From UBA11524 sp964383815 (GTDB lineage Bacteria > Bacillota > Clostridia > Christensenellales > Aristaeellaceae): DNA of 64,000 nucleotides. The position numbers and the translations under genes are program-made. The stretch spans positions 114,102-178,101 of the forward strand of contig CAYLIC010000001.1 of assembly GCA_964383815.1 (NCBI GenBank), read 5' to 3'. This document shows, in pieces, positions 49,783-59,031 of the stretch. Each line of letters begins with the position of its first letter. Position 1 is the first letter of the stretch. Below the pieces are notes generated by a model. That model searched no databases, had not been told where the DNA came from, and saw only the letters and a list, made by a program, of their open reading frames with translations.

Positions 49783-50931
49783 ATGGAGCTTTACGTTCAC
49801 ATTCCCTTTTGCCGCCAAAAGTGCCGCTATTGCGATTTTGCCTCCTATGCCGGCTGCGAAAACCGCATGGGCAGCTATGTGGAGGCCGTGCTGCAGGAGG
49901 CCGCTGTTCAGTCGGCGCGGCTGCACCACCCGCAGGTGGAAACGGTATTCCTGGGCGGCGGCACACCTTCCCTGCTGCCGGCTGATTTGCTCACCCGCCT
50001 GCTGCAAGGCCTGCGGGAGCATTTCACCGTGGCGGCGGAGGCAGAGTTCACCAGCGAGGCCAACCCGGGCACCCTGACCCCGGCCTGGCTGGATGCTGCC
50101 ATCTCAGGCGGGGTGAATCGCCTGTCCATGGGCATGCAGGCAAAGCAGGACACCCTACTGCGCACCCTGGGCCGGATTCATGATTATGCCCAGGTGGAGC
50201 AATCTGTAGAACTGGCCCGCCAGGCGGGCATCACCAACCTGAGCCTTGACCTGATGTTCGGCCTGCCCGGGCAGACCCTTGCCGACTGGCAGGAAACCCT
50301 GCAGGCCGCGCTGGCCTTGCATCCGCAGCACCTGAGCTGCTATGGGCTTATTCCGGAGGACGGCACACCCCTGAAGGCCGACCTGGATGCAGGGCGATTA
50401 ACCCTGCCAGATGAGGAAACCGAGCGCATCATGTATGACGATGCGCTGTCCTTACTGTCCTGCCATGGTTTTCAGCAGTATGAAATATCCAATTTTGCCT
50501 TGCCCGGCTACGCCTGCAGGCACAACCTGGGCTACTGGCGGCAAATACCCTATCTGGGCTTGGGTGCATCCGCCAGCTCTATGCTAACGGACTCCCCTAC
50601 AACCGTGTATACCCGTGAAACCAATCCCGCCCAGTTGGCAGACTACCTGCGTATGACAAAAACGGCGGACTGGTCAAAGCGTGAAGTCATCCCGATCTCT
50701 GCTGGCGAAGCGCGGTTTGAAACCATGATGCTGGGCCTGCGCACCACCGAGGGGGTGTCCTGCAAGGCGTTCCAGAAAATGCACGGCATATCCGTGACAG
50801 ATTGCTATGGTCCCCAGCTTGAAAACCTGCGAAATCGTGGCCTTGTATCCTTTATTGACGGCTGCTGGCGGCTGACTCGCCGTGGCATGGATGTGCAAAA
50901 CGCCATTCTGGTGGAGCTGATGGATGACTGA
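49783..50931 (+). CDS. hemW: HemW-type radical SAM protein (coproporphyrinogen-oxidase-like)
   Basis: 382 residues. Radical SAM cluster CxxxCxxC in HIPFCRQKCRYCDFASYAG at the N-terminus; GGGTPSLLPADLL SAM motif; LSCYGLIPEDGTPLKADLDAG; C-terminal HemW domain with TTEGVSCKAFQKMHG. HemW is a heme chaperone; classed thus because the C-terminus lacks HemN features and the gene follows lepA as in Bacillus. RBS AAAGGGAG eight bases upstream. Convergent with the copZ-like gene, stop to stop without gap. Confidence 0.92.
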   Translation: MELYVHIPFCRQKCRYCDFASYAGCENRMGSYVEAVLQEAAVQSARLHHPQVETVFLGGGTPSLLPADLLTRLLQGLREHFTVAAEAEFTSEANPGTLTPAWLDAAISGGVNRLSMGMQAKQDTLLRTLGRIHDYAQVEQSVELARQAGITNLSLDLMFGLPGQTLADWQETLQAALALHPQHLSCYGLIPEDGTPLKADLDAGRLTLPDEETERIMYDDALSLLSCHGFQQYEISNFALPGYACRHNLGYWRQIPYLGLGASASSMLTDSPTTVYTRETNPAQLADYLRMTKTADWSKREVIPISAGEARFETMMLGLRTTEGVSCKAFQKMHGISVTDCYGPQLENLRNRGLVSFIDGCWRLTRRGMDVQNAILVELMDD

Positions 50932-51141
50932 TTACAGCATCTTCACCGGCTTAAAGTCCAGCTTGCGAACGGTGTCCATCAGCAGGGCATCCGCCACATC
51001 ACTCTCCAGGGTAATGGTGGCCGTTTTAGCCGCCAGGTCAACGGTGCAAGCGGTTACGCCGGGAACCTTCGACAGGTTCTTCTCCACGGCAGCCTTGCAG
51101 TGGTTGCACATCATGCCTTCTATCAGCATCTTCTTTTCCAT
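50932..51141 (-). CDS. Heavy-metal-associated (HMA) copper chaperone-like protein
   Basis: 69 residues. GMMCNHCKAAVEKNLSKVPG contains the MxCxxC metal site; the rest, VTACTVDLAAKTATITLE, is the ferredoxin-like fold. CopZ-like. No copper ATPase adjoins it, so partner unknown. GAAAGGAGCAAAC upstream of the ATG is a strong RBS. Downstream of scpB by 14 bases. Confidence 0.93.
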   Translation of the reverse strand: MEKKMLIEGMMCNHCKAAVEKNLSKVPGVTACTVDLAAKTATITLESDVADALLMDTVRKLDFKPVKML

Positions 51142-51155
51142 TTTGTTTGCTCCTT

Positions 51156-51716
51156 TCAGTTCACAAGCTCCGGCACATCGTCCCGGGGCTTTTCTTCTTG
51201 ATTGATGTCGGGCAGCGGCGGCAAATCCTCAATGGCCTCCAGACCAAAGTGGCTCAGAAATTCCTCCGTGGTGCCGTAGAGAATCGGCCTGCCCAGTGTA
51301 TCCTTCCGGCCTACCTCGGCAATTAGATTCTTCGTCACCAAAGAGTGTATGGAATAATCGCATTTCACGCCGCGAATCTGCTCCACCTCCGCCTTGGTTA
51401 CCGGCTGGCGATAGGCCACCACCGCCAGGGTTTCCATCACAGCCTGGCTCAGGCTCTGCTTCTGCACTGGCTGGAGCAGCCGTACCACATCATCGGAGTA
51501 CAGGGCACGGGTTGCCAGCTGCACCTGGTGTCCAAAGCGCTTCAGGCAAAAGCCGCGCTGGGCAAAGTCATACTCGTCCCGCAGCTCGCTCAGCGCGCTT
51601 TCCAGCACAGGCAGGCCAATGTTCAGCGCCTTTGCCAGCTCTTCTACCCGCACGGCCTCGCCTGCCACAAACAGGATAGCCTCAATGCGGCCTTTCAGGT
51701 TTCCTTCCTCACACAT
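51156..51716 (-). CDS. scpB: Segregation and condensation protein ScpB
   Basis: 186 residues. Winged-helix pair: IEAILFVAGEAVRVEELAKAL and VMETLAVVAYRQPVTKAEVE with IRGVKCDYSIHSLVTKNLI, GRPILYGTTEEFLSHFGL. Kleisin-interacting subunit of the SMC condensin. Overlaps scpA by eight bases, supporting coupled synthesis. Confidence 0.95.
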   Translation of the reverse strand: MCEEGNLKGRIEAILFVAGEAVRVEELAKALNIGLPVLESALSELRDEYDFAQRGFCLKRFGHQVQLATRALYSDDVVRLLQPVQKQSLSQAVMETLAVVAYRQPVTKAEVEQIRGVKCDYSIHSLVTKNLIAEVGRKDTLGRPILYGTTEEFLSHFGLEAIEDLPPLPDINQEEKPRDDVPELVN

Positions 51717-52476
51717 CGGTCAACAACTCCTCCACAGGGTCTTCTCTGCGGCCTGGCAAAAGCAGAATTTCGCTGTATACGCCATCCTGCTCCAGGTGCA
51801 TTTCACCCAGCTTCAGCAATTCCAGCAGGGCAAGGAACAGGGTCACCACTTCCTCCCTGGTGGGTGCGGCGCTGAAGGCCTCGTCAAAGCGCATACGGCC
51901 TTTCTTGCGGATGCCGTGCAGCAGGGTCAGCATGCACTCCTGTACGGTGTGCTCGTCCCGGTGAATGTCCCGGGGCGCGTAGTGATTCTCCTCGCTCTCC
52001 GCATCCGCCGCAGGCTTTCTGGCCCATATCCGCAAAAAGGCCTCTGTCAGGCCCTGAAGGGTCAGCCCCACAAGCTCGGTTTCCTGGGGCGGCAGAGGGT
52101 ATTCCTCCGGCAGCTTGGTGAAAATGTCCTGGGCTGCCCGCTCAAACTCCTGCATGGCGGCGGCGGATTCCTTGTAGCGCTTGTACTCCTCCAGCTGGCG
52201 GATCAGCGCCTGCTCCGGGTCCTCCTCATCCTCGCCCACAGGCGGCGGCTTGGGCAGCATGGCCCGGCTTTTGATTTCCAGCAGGGTTGCCGCCATCACG
52301 AGGAAGTCCGTTGCGTCGTCCATGTCCAGGTCTGGCGCATTGCGGACGGACTCGATATACTGGTCGGTAATCTGGCTGACAAAAATGTCCTTGATGTCCA
52401 CCTGGGCCTTGCCAATCAAATGCAGAAGCAGGTCAAGGGGGCCATCGAAATCCTTGAGCTGAAAGGTCATTCCCAT
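51709..52476 (-). CDS. scpA: Segregation and condensation protein ScpA (kleisin)
   Basis: 255 residues. N-terminal SMC-binding part LKDFDGPLDLLLHLIGKAQV and DIKDIFVSQITDQYIE, a charged middle, and the C-terminal winged helix IRKKGRMRFDEAF and VVTLFLALLELLKLGEMHLE. ATG 52476 is nine bases from GGAG; ATG 52470 is too far. It follows a site-2 protease gene by four bases, a common clostridial order. Confidence 0.95.
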   Translation of the reverse strand: MGMTFQLKDFDGPLDLLLHLIGKAQVDIKDIFVSQITDQYIESVRNAPDLDMDDATDFLVMAATLLEIKSRAMLPKPPPVGEDEEDPEQALIRQLEEYKRYKESAAAMQEFERAAQDIFTKLPEEYPLPPQETELVGLTLQGLTEAFLRIWARKPAADAESEENHYAPRDIHRDEHTVQECMLTLLHGIRKKGRMRFDEAFSAAPTREEVVTLFLALLELLKLGEMHLEQDGVYSEILLLPGRREDPVEELLTDV

Positions 52477-52480
52477 GGTA

Positions 52481-53302
52481 TCACGCTCCGCCGGAAATGG
52501 TGAGAAACAGGTTCAGCACCGCGCTGTACACGGAATCGTTCACCGTGATGAGAAGGTTATTCAGCACGCCGGAAAAGCACAGAACCAGCAGGACGATTTG
52601 CGCAATCTGGAAGGTTTGCTGGTTCAGGTTCAGCCGGCCCTTGAGCAGGGTGTCGTTCAGCAAGTGATAGCCATCCAGGGGCGGAATGGGCAGCAGGTTG
52701 AACACCGCCAGCGACAGGTTAATCTGGCTCATCAGCAGAAGGAACCGCTGCACATACATTAGCCAGGGTGCGGACATCAATTCTATTAATTCACTTTCCA
52801 ATTCGCCGTAGGCAATGCCGTAGCCCACAGGAGACTGGGGATTCAGCAGCCATTCCAGCGAGCCGTTGCTATTCTTCACATAGGCAAGGACGTCCCGTTC
52901 CCACATCAGGCCGTTGATGCCCACGCTCAGCGCCGTGCACAGGATGAACAGCGTCAGGTTGGTGACAATGCCTGCAACGGACACCAGAAAATCATCCCGG
53001 CGATAGTTCTTGAAGTTGCGGGAATTTACCGGCACAGGCTTGGCCCAGCCCACGCCAATCACCAGCATGGAGATGGTTCCCAGGGGATCAAGGTGCTTGC
53101 GCGGGTCAAGGGACAGCCGTCCCATCCACTTGGCTGTCGGGTCGCCGCAGCGCAGCGCCACATAGCCGTGGGCCACCTCATGGAGGATCAGGCTCAGCAG
53201 CACGGTCACAGCCGTGTAGAACAGGTACAGCGCAAAGCCCAAGGGGTTTTGGGTCAGGTATTGTTCCCAGTATTGCAAACGGTTGATGACGGATGAAAAC
53301 AT
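52481..53302 (-). CDS. Site-2 protease family (M50) membrane protein
   Basis: 273 residues with about six TM helices. The zinc site HEVAH (in LSLILHEVAHGYVALRCGD, about residue 57) and a later NLLPIPPLDGYHLLND-type NPDG-like motif mark an M50 metalloprotease. Substrate unknown; does not contain a PDZ domain, so unlike RseP. ATG 53302 has GAGG six bases upstream; the ATG at 53314 has none. Just before scpA. Confidence 0.92.
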   Translation of the reverse strand: MFSSVINRLQYWEQYLTQNPLGFALYLFYTAVTVLLSLILHEVAHGYVALRCGDPTAKWMGRLSLDPRKHLDPLGTISMLVIGVGWAKPVPVNSRNFKNYRRDDFLVSVAGIVTNLTLFILCTALSVGINGLMWERDVLAYVKNSNGSLEWLLNPQSPVGYGIAYGELESELIELMSAPWLMYVQRFLLLMSQINLSLAVFNLLPIPPLDGYHLLNDTLLKGRLNLNQQTFQIAQIVLLVLCFSGVLNNLLITVNDSVYSAVLNLFLTISGGA

Positions 53303-53321
53303 GGTCAGCCTCATTTCTTGG

Positions 53322-54242
53322 TTAGTCGTCCATCAAGGTCACGGTTCCCTTATCCGCGTCCATGCGGTAGCGCCTGCCCAGGGGGAGGGTGAGCATCTCC
53401 CGCATATGTCCTGCCTGCAGACCAGACAGAACGGGCACATGCACCTTGGCGAAAACATCTCGCAGAACCTCATCCAGGGTTAGGCCAGCTTGTGGGTCTT
53501 CCACCTCACAGTCTGTAAACCCGCCCAGGATGATGCCCGCGCACTCCGTTAGCTTTCCAGCGTGGTAAAGCTGGTGGAAGTACCTGTCCAGCACATAGGT
53601 GCGCTCCCCTACATCCTCCAGGAAAAGAAGCTTGCCCTTCACATCCAGGTCATAAGCTGTACCCACACCAGCGGTGATAAGTGTCAGGTTACCGCCTACA
53701 AGCTGCCCTTCTGCCGCACCGCCGTGAATGCACTGCAATGCTGTGCCATTCATGTTGCGCAGCTCCTTGTCCGGGTGACCGGCAATGGCGTGCATCAGGC
53801 TATCCGTTGTTGGGCCGGGCTCCATGGGGCCGGACTTGGGCATGGGGCCGTGAAAGGTGCAAAGCCCGCATTTCTCATGGAGTGCAGTATGCAGGGTGGT
53901 AATGTCGCTGAAGCCGATGAACGCCTTGGGGTGGCGCTTCACCATATCCCAGTCAATCAAGTCCAGCATGCGGATGCACCCGTAACCGCCCTTGATGCAC
54001 CACACACCATCCACCGTATCATCGGCAAAGGCACGCATAAAGGTGGCTGCACGCTCCTCGTCCGTGCCGCACAGATAGCCGTAACGCCTGGCACAGCCGT
54101 CCTCCTTCACCCGGAAGCCCAAGCCTTCCAGTCGGGTTTTGGCGCGCTGCACAAGTTCCTCTGCGTTCTCCTCATGAATGCAGCCGGAAACACCCACCAG
54201 GGCCACGGTGTCTCCGGGCAAAAGCGGCTTGGGAATCAGCAT
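53322..54242 (-). CDS. S66 LD-carboxypeptidase (LdcA/MccF-like)
   Basis: 306 residues. DTVALVGVSGCIHEENAEEL at the start, CIKGGYGCIRMLDLIDW, FIGFSDITTLHTAL with the nucleophile Ser of GFSD, LVGGNLTLITAG and LEDVGERTYVLDR; the catalytic Ser-Glu-His set is compatible with S66. It can cut L,D-bonds of wall tetrapeptides or confer microcin C resistance. Follows the M20 hydrolase by nine bases in a wall-linked group. Confidence 0.9.
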   Translation of the reverse strand: MLIPKPLLPGDTVALVGVSGCIHEENAEELVQRAKTRLEGLGFRVKEDGCARRYGYLCGTDEERAATFMRAFADDTVDGVWCIKGGYGCIRMLDLIDWDMVKRHPKAFIGFSDITTLHTALHEKCGLCTFHGPMPKSGPMEPGPTTDSLMHAIAGHPDKELRNMNGTALQCIHGGAAEGQLVGGNLTLITAGVGTAYDLDVKGKLLFLEDVGERTYVLDRYFHQLYHAGKLTECAGIILGGFTDCEVEDPQAGLTLDEVLRDVFAKVHVPVLSGLQAGHMREMLTLPLGRRYRMDADKGTVTLMDD

Positions 54243-54251
54243 ACACTCACC

Positions 54252-55418
54252 TCACTTGCGCAGCAGTTCCAGGGTGCAGGCGCATTGCAGCGCCACACCG
54301 GGCAAAAGGCAGGCCTCATCCACGCAGAAGGTGGCGGTGTGCAGGGCGGTTCCCACACCGCTGCCCAGGTCGTAATACACACCAGGTGTATCCTGCAGGA
54401 AGTAGCAGAAGCTCTCCACACCCAGGCTGGGCGCTTCCCGCCGGACGATTTTCTCCTTGCCCAGCATGTCCTCCGCAATGGCCTCCATGCGGGCGTAACA
54501 GGCATCATCGTTATACACAGCGCCGTAGCCTGGTGTGATGCGTACCTCCGCTGCACCGCCCATGGCGGCTGCCACGCCTTCCGCCGTGCGGATAATGCCG
54601 TCCTTCAGCTTTCCGCGGGTGCTGGCAGACAGGCTCCGCAGGGTACCCACCATGCTCACCTCGCCGCAGACAATGTTGTTGGCTGTTCCGCCCTGAATGG
54701 TGCCCAGGGTAATCACCGCCGGGTCAAAGGGGGAAATGCTGCGGCTGACCAGGGCCTGCAGGGCGCTGACCACCTGGGCTGCAATAACAATGGCGTCCGT
54801 GCCCGCCTCCGGGTATGCGCCATGGCAAGGCTTGCCCTGCACCCGGATGCGCACCTCATCGCTGGAGCCGCTGACGAACCCCGGCTTGGCAAAGAAGGTG
54901 CCCGGCTCGTACCTGGGGTTCATGTGCTGACCGATTACGCAATCCACCCTCGGATTGTCCATGCAGCCTTGTGCCACCATCAGCCTGCCGCCGCCAAAGG
55001 TTTCCTCCGCAGGCTCAAACAGCCACTTCACCGTGCCGCGCCATTTGTCCTTGTTCCGGCTGAGCCACATGGCGGAGCCCAGGGCCAGCGCCATGTGGGC
55101 ATCGTGCCCGCAGGCATGCATCACACCGGGCACAGCGGAGGCAAAGGCCAGGCCTTCCGGCTCCTGCACGGGCAGGGCATCCATATCTGCACGGATGGCC
55201 ACACACCGGCCTTCACCGTTGCGCAAAATGCCCATAACCCCATAACAGTCCTGAAAGGTATGCACCTCAATGCCCAGGGATGCCAGTTCCTTCATCAGCA
55301 GCTGCTGAGTATTCGCTTCGCTGCCGCTCAGTTCCGGGTGATGGTGGAGCTGGCGCCGCACGTCAACCACATGGGGTATAACATCTTGCAGGCGCGCCTG
55401 CCAAAGGTCAAGGCTCAT
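54252..55418 (-). CDS. M20D family amidohydrolase
   Basis: 388 residues. Metal motifs VRRQLHHHPELSGSEANTQQ and VMHACGHDAHMALALGSAM, EPAEETFGGGRLM and IGQHMNPRYEPGTFFAK; dimerisation domain with VRIRVQGKPCHGAYPEAGTD. N-acyl amino acid or aminoacylase-type peptidase. It overlaps alr by four bases and precedes LdcA. Substrate not determined; a wall-peptide related acyl amide is only an inference from context. Confidence 0.93.
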   Translation of the reverse strand: MSLDLWQARLQDVIPHVVDVRRQLHHHPELSGSEANTQQLLMKELASLGIEVHTFQDCYGVMGILRNGEGRCVAIRADMDALPVQEPEGLAFASAVPGVMHACGHDAHMALALGSAMWLSRNKDKWRGTVKWLFEPAEETFGGGRLMVAQGCMDNPRVDCVIGQHMNPRYEPGTFFAKPGFVSGSSDEVRIRVQGKPCHGAYPEAGTDAIVIAAQVVSALQALVSRSISPFDPAVITLGTIQGGTANNIVCGEVSMVGTLRSLSASTRGKLKDGIIRTAEGVAAAMGGAAEVRITPGYGAVYNDDACYARMEAIAEDMLGKEKIVRREAPSLGVESFCYFLQDTPGVYYDLGSGVGTALHTATFCVDEACLLPGVALQCACTLELLRK

Positions 55419-56578
55419 TCAAAGTCCCTTCTTTCATCCATCAGGCTATCCAGTACCGTCACAATTCTCCCATGCTGGCGGTACACCCGCACAGGCCGCC
55501 GGGACAGGATGGTAATGGCCTCGTTGCGGTTGGTATCAGCCCAGTCCGCATAGGTCATGTAGGGTATGCCGCCGCCCAGCAGGTCAACCGTGTCGCCCAC
55601 CAGGGCTTCAGGAATGTCCGTCACATCCACCATCATCTGATCCATGCACACCAGGCCCACCACCTGGGCCATTTGACCATGGATGCACACCTTTCCGCGC
55701 CCATTGGACAGGCACCGGGGATACCCGTCCCCATAGCCAACGCACAGGGTGGCAATCCGGGCATCGTAATCCAGAATCATGTCATCCCCATAGCCCACCA
55801 CCTCGCCTGCGGGCACCTGGTGAATGCGGCTGATGGTTGTGCGGAAGGCCAGCGTTTCCTCGTCCTGAAAGGGCATGTGCTCGCTTCGGGAAGGCCTCAC
55901 GCCAAACAGCATGGCGCCCACACGCACCCGGCTGTGGTGCCACTGGGGGTAACGCACCAGGCCGATGCTGTCGCAAATGTGAACATCAGCAATGTCCACG
56001 CCGCAGGCCTGCAGGCTGCGGTGCATGGTCATCAGCCGGTCATGCTGCATTTCGTCCCGCGCCTGGTTCACCAGGCCCAGGTGGGTAAAGAGTCCTTCCG
56101 CCTGCACATGGGGCGTTTTCTTCAGTGTATCAGCAATCCGCCGCGCCTCTTGCTCCTGCCAGCCAAACCCCAGCCGGTGAAAGCCCGTGTCCACCTTCAG
56201 GTGCACCCTGGCGGAGGACTGGCCCGCGGCCTGCTCCATGTCCAGCAAATCCTCAATGCCGCCAGCCGTCAGCGTTATCCGCTGGCGAATCAGCTCCGGC
56301 AGGCAGGCCTTTTCCGCAAGGCCCATCACCAGGATCTCGCCGGAGATGCCATGCTTTCGCAGCTCCAGTGCCTCCCTGGCACAGCTGACGGCAAAGCTGG
56401 TGCAGCCTGCCTCCTGCAGGGCCTGGGCCACACGCACCGCGCCGTGACCATAAGCGTTGGACTTGATGACGCAGGTCACTTTTGCCGTGGGCGCCAGGGC
56501 GCAGGCCGTGCGATAGTTGGCCAGCAGCTTGTCCAGGTCAATATCAATCCATGTGCGTTTGACAAAGGGTTCTTCCAT
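55415..56578 (-). CDS. alr: Alanine racemase
   Basis: 387 residues. PLP Lys39 in VIKSNAYGHGAVRVAQAL; the second base Tyr in CVGYGDGYPR region; CMDQMMVDVTDIPEA and a usual C-terminal half. It interconverts L- and D-Ala for peptidoglycan. It heads the alr-M20-LdcA group, all for D-amino acid or wall peptide metabolism. The ATG has GAAGCTCAG before it (weak RBS). Whether it serves spore germination control (as in Bacillus alr) is open. Confidence 0.95.
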   Translation of the reverse strand: MEEPFVKRTWIDIDLDKLLANYRTACALAPTAKVTCVIKSNAYGHGAVRVAQALQEAGCTSFAVSCAREALELRKHGISGEILVMGLAEKACLPELIRQRITLTAGGIEDLLDMEQAAGQSSARVHLKVDTGFHRLGFGWQEQEARRIADTLKKTPHVQAEGLFTHLGLVNQARDEMQHDRLMTMHRSLQACGVDIADVHICDSIGLVRYPQWHHSRVRVGAMLFGVRPSRSEHMPFQDEETLAFRTTISRIHQVPAGEVVGYGDDMILDYDARIATLCVGYGDGYPRCLSNGRGKVCIHGQMAQVVGLVCMDQMMVDVTDIPEALVGDTVDLLGGGIPYMTYADWADTNRNEAITILSRRPVRVYRQHGRIVTVLDSLMDERRDFE

Positions 56579-56659
56579 CTGAGCTTCGCTTCTTTCGATT
56601 CATCATCCGGCCTGCTCCCGCATAGGCTGGCGTAGAACAGGATTAAGGAGGCGTTTTGC

Positions 56660-57070
56660 ATGAGTGAAAACACCACAGGCGTCGATTTTCAGGTGCCAGC
56701 AGCCCAGAACTTCAACACGGAGAGCTTTGCAGGCTCCATGCAGCAGGTGTTGCAGGAGAACATTGGCAAGTATGTCATTGTGGATTTCTTCATGGGCACA
56801 GGCTCCCTGGAGCAGCGCCAGGGTTACCTGTACGATGTGGCATCCCAGTACATTGTGCTCTTTGACGAAATCAACCTGCACTATGTGGTCTGCGACATGT
56901 TCTCCATCAAGTTTGTCACGTTCCTCCTGCCCAACTACCGCTCCGGGCAGATACCTGAATTGCTGAACGTGCTGGAAAACGCCCAGCGGAACATCCCTGC
57001 GGAGGAGGGCGCATCAAATGCCGTTACACCGGCACAGGCTGCCTTTGCCTATGCCACACGCCGCCGTTAA
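56660..57070 (+). CDS. Small conserved clostridial protein, GerQ/coat-like, function unknown
   Basis: 136 residues. Core GKYVIVDFFMGTGSLEQRQG and YIVLFDEINLHYVVCDMFSI then KFVTFLLP. I recall the same core in a small protein family of spore-forming clostridia and the resemblance to the GerQ end (YLDYitF) is suggestive of a coat role, but I could not confirm a named family. The N-terminus is polar and the C-terminus Ala/Pro-rich. ATG with AAGGAGG at eight bases. Its stop overlaps the ligA stop on the other strand. Confidence 0.6.
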   Translation: MSENTTGVDFQVPAAQNFNTESFAGSMQQVLQENIGKYVIVDFFMGTGSLEQRQGYLYDVASQYIVLFDEINLHYVVCDMFSIKFVTFLLPNYRSGQIPELLNVLENAQRNIPAEEGASNAVTPAQAAFAYATRRR

Positions 57071-59031
57071 GGGCCGCAGCGGCGCTTCAGCTCAGCCTCG
57101 TCAATAACCTCAATCCCCAGGCTTTCCGCCTTGGTCAGCTTGCTTCCCGCCGCCTCGCCTGCAACGACGAAGGCGGTCTTTTTGCTGACGGAGGAGGCCG
57201 CCGTGCCACCATTCTGGCGGATCAGCTCCTCCGCCTCCTTCCGGCTCAGCGTCGGCAGGGTGCCCGTTACCACAATGCTCATGCCGCTGAAAACGCCCTC
57301 TGCCTTGCCTGCCGCCTCCCGGGGCGTTACGCCAATGCGCAGCAGCCTGTCAATCATGGTGCGGTTTTCCTCAAAGGAGAAGAACTCCACCACGCTCTGG
57401 GCCACAGTGTCGCCCACATCCGGCAGCGCCACCAGCGCCTCCTGGGTAGCCGCGGATACCTTTTCCAGCGTGCCGAAGGCGTTTGCCAGATCCCTGGCAG
57501 TCTTCCGGCCCACATTGGGGATGCCTACCGCAAACAGGAAGGCATCCAGGGTGCAATGCTTGCTTTTCTCCAGCGCCGCCATCAGGTTTGCGGCCTTCTT
57601 TTCCTTAAAGCCGTCCAGGCCCAGCACGTCCTCCATGGTCAGGTGGTACAGGTCAGCAGGGTCGCGCACGTCCTTCTGGTCGTACAGCTGCTCCGCCGTT
57701 TTTTCGGAAAAGCCTTCAATGTCCATGGCGTCACGGCTGGCAAAGTGGCTGATGCGTGCCACGGCCTGCGGGCGGCAGGTCTGCCGGTTCATGCAGAACA
57801 GGTGTGCGCCGCGCTCCACCAGCTGGCTGCCGCAGGCCGGGCAGAGGGTTGGCTTTTCAATGGGTGTTTCGCCGTCCCCCGGCTCGCCCACGCGGCCCAT
57901 GATTTCCGGAATCACGTCATTGGAGCGGCGTATCCACACCGGTGCGCCAATGGCAACCCGCTTGCGCTGAATATCGCCCCAGTTGTTCAGCGTAGCCTTG
58001 CGGACGGTAACACCGTAGAAGTCCACCGGCTCCAGGTGGGCCAGGGGTGTCAGCTTGCCGGTGCGGCCCAGCTCCCAGGTAACCCGGTGCAGGGTGGTCA
58101 CGCTTTCCTCCGCCTCAAACTTGTAGGCAACGGCCCACCGGGGAAACTTTTCGGTATACCCCATCTGCTCCCGCAGTGCAAAGTCCCCCACCTTCACCAC
58201 CACGCCATCGATGAGGAAATCCAGGCTTTCCCGGGCGTGCTCAATCTCATGAATGCAGGCAATCAGCTCCTCACGGCTGTGAGGCCTGCCCAGATAATCG
58301 CTAACCGGGAAGCCGTTTTCCCGCAGGAAGGCCAGCATGTCCGGCTGGGTGCTGTAGGGCGGGTTGTCAATGGTGCCCACCTGGTAGAAGAACACATCCA
58401 GCCTGCGGGAGGCCGTAACAGCCGGATCCAGGTTTCGCAGGGCGCCGGCGGCGGCATTCCGGGCATTCTTCAGGGGTTCCCTGGCTGTCTGGTTGTATTT
58501 CTCCAGGGTGCTCAGGCGCATGATGCACTCGCCCTGCACTTCCAGCGTGCCCTGGTAGGGTATGGTCAGCGGCACAGCGCGAACGGTTTTTGCCTGAGGC
58601 AGAATGGCCTCACCCACCACACCGTTGCCACGGGTGGCGGCCTGCACCAGCCTGCCGCCCTGGTAGGTCAGGTTCAGGGTCAGACCGTCGAACTTGTATT
58701 CAACGTAGTATTGCAAATCGCTGCGGCCTGCCAGCTTCTCCGTCCGGCGGATCCACTCCTCCAGGGCGGCGATGGACTGCACCTTGTCCATGCTCCACAG
58801 GCGGTTGATGTGCCGGTGCTCGGCAAAGCCTTTCAGTGGCTCGCCGCCTACCCGGTGGGTTGGTGAATCCGGCAGGGTCAGCCCGCTTTCCTTTTCCAGG
58901 GCCACCAGCTGGTCGTACAGCTGATCCCACTGCATGTCGGAAATCACCGGCTCACCCAGCACATAGTAGGCATGCGCCGTTTCATTCAGCCGGTCAATCA
59001 GCGGACGCATCCGCGCAGCATAGTCGGTCAT
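57067..59031 (-). CDS. ligA: NAD-dependent DNA ligase LigA
   Basis: 654 residues. Ia domain, adenylation Lys113 in EYKFDGLTLNL, RGNGVVGE, OB domain, Zn ligands CPACGSQ and FCMNRQTCRPQ, helix-hairpin-helix repeats, and a C-terminal BRCT domain (from about 577). Joins nicks in replication and repair. Overlaps pcrA by four bases (ATGA). Confidence 0.96.
   Translation of the reverse strand: MTDYAARMRPLIDRLNETAHAYYVLGEPVISDMQWDQLYDQLVALEKESGLTLPDSPTHRVGGEPLKGFAEHRHINRLWSMDKVQSIAALEEWIRRTEKLAGRSDLQYYVEYKFDGLTLNLTYQGGRLVQAATRGNGVVGEAILPQAKTVRAVPLTIPYQGTLEVQGECIMRLSTLEKYNQTAREPLKNARNAAAGALRNLDPAVTASRRLDVFFYQVGTIDNPPYSTQPDMLAFLRENGFPVSDYLGRPHSREELIACIHEIEHARESLDFLIDGVVVKVGDFALREQMGYTEKFPRWAVAYKFEAEESVTTLHRVTWELGRTGKLTPLAHLEPVDFYGVTVRKATLNNWGDIQRKRVAIGAPVWIRRSNDVIPEIMGRVGEPGDGETPIEKPTLCPACGSQLVERGAHLFCMNRQTCRPQAVARISHFASRDAMDIEGFSEKTAEQLYDQKDVRDPADLYHLTMEDVLGLDGFKEKKAANLMAALEKSKHCTLDAFLFAVGIPNVGRKTARDLANAFGTLEKVSAATQEALVALPDVGDTVAQSVVEFFSFEENRTMIDRLLRIGVTPREAAGKAEGVFSGMSIVVTGTLPTLSRKEAEELIRQNGGTAASSVSKKTAFVVAGEAAGSKLTKAESLGIEVIDEAELKRRCGP

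Noticed and set aside
53562..55553. A 663-codon open frame on the plus strand
   Set aside because: Antisense to the S66 peptidase and M20 hydrolase genes; composition artefact.
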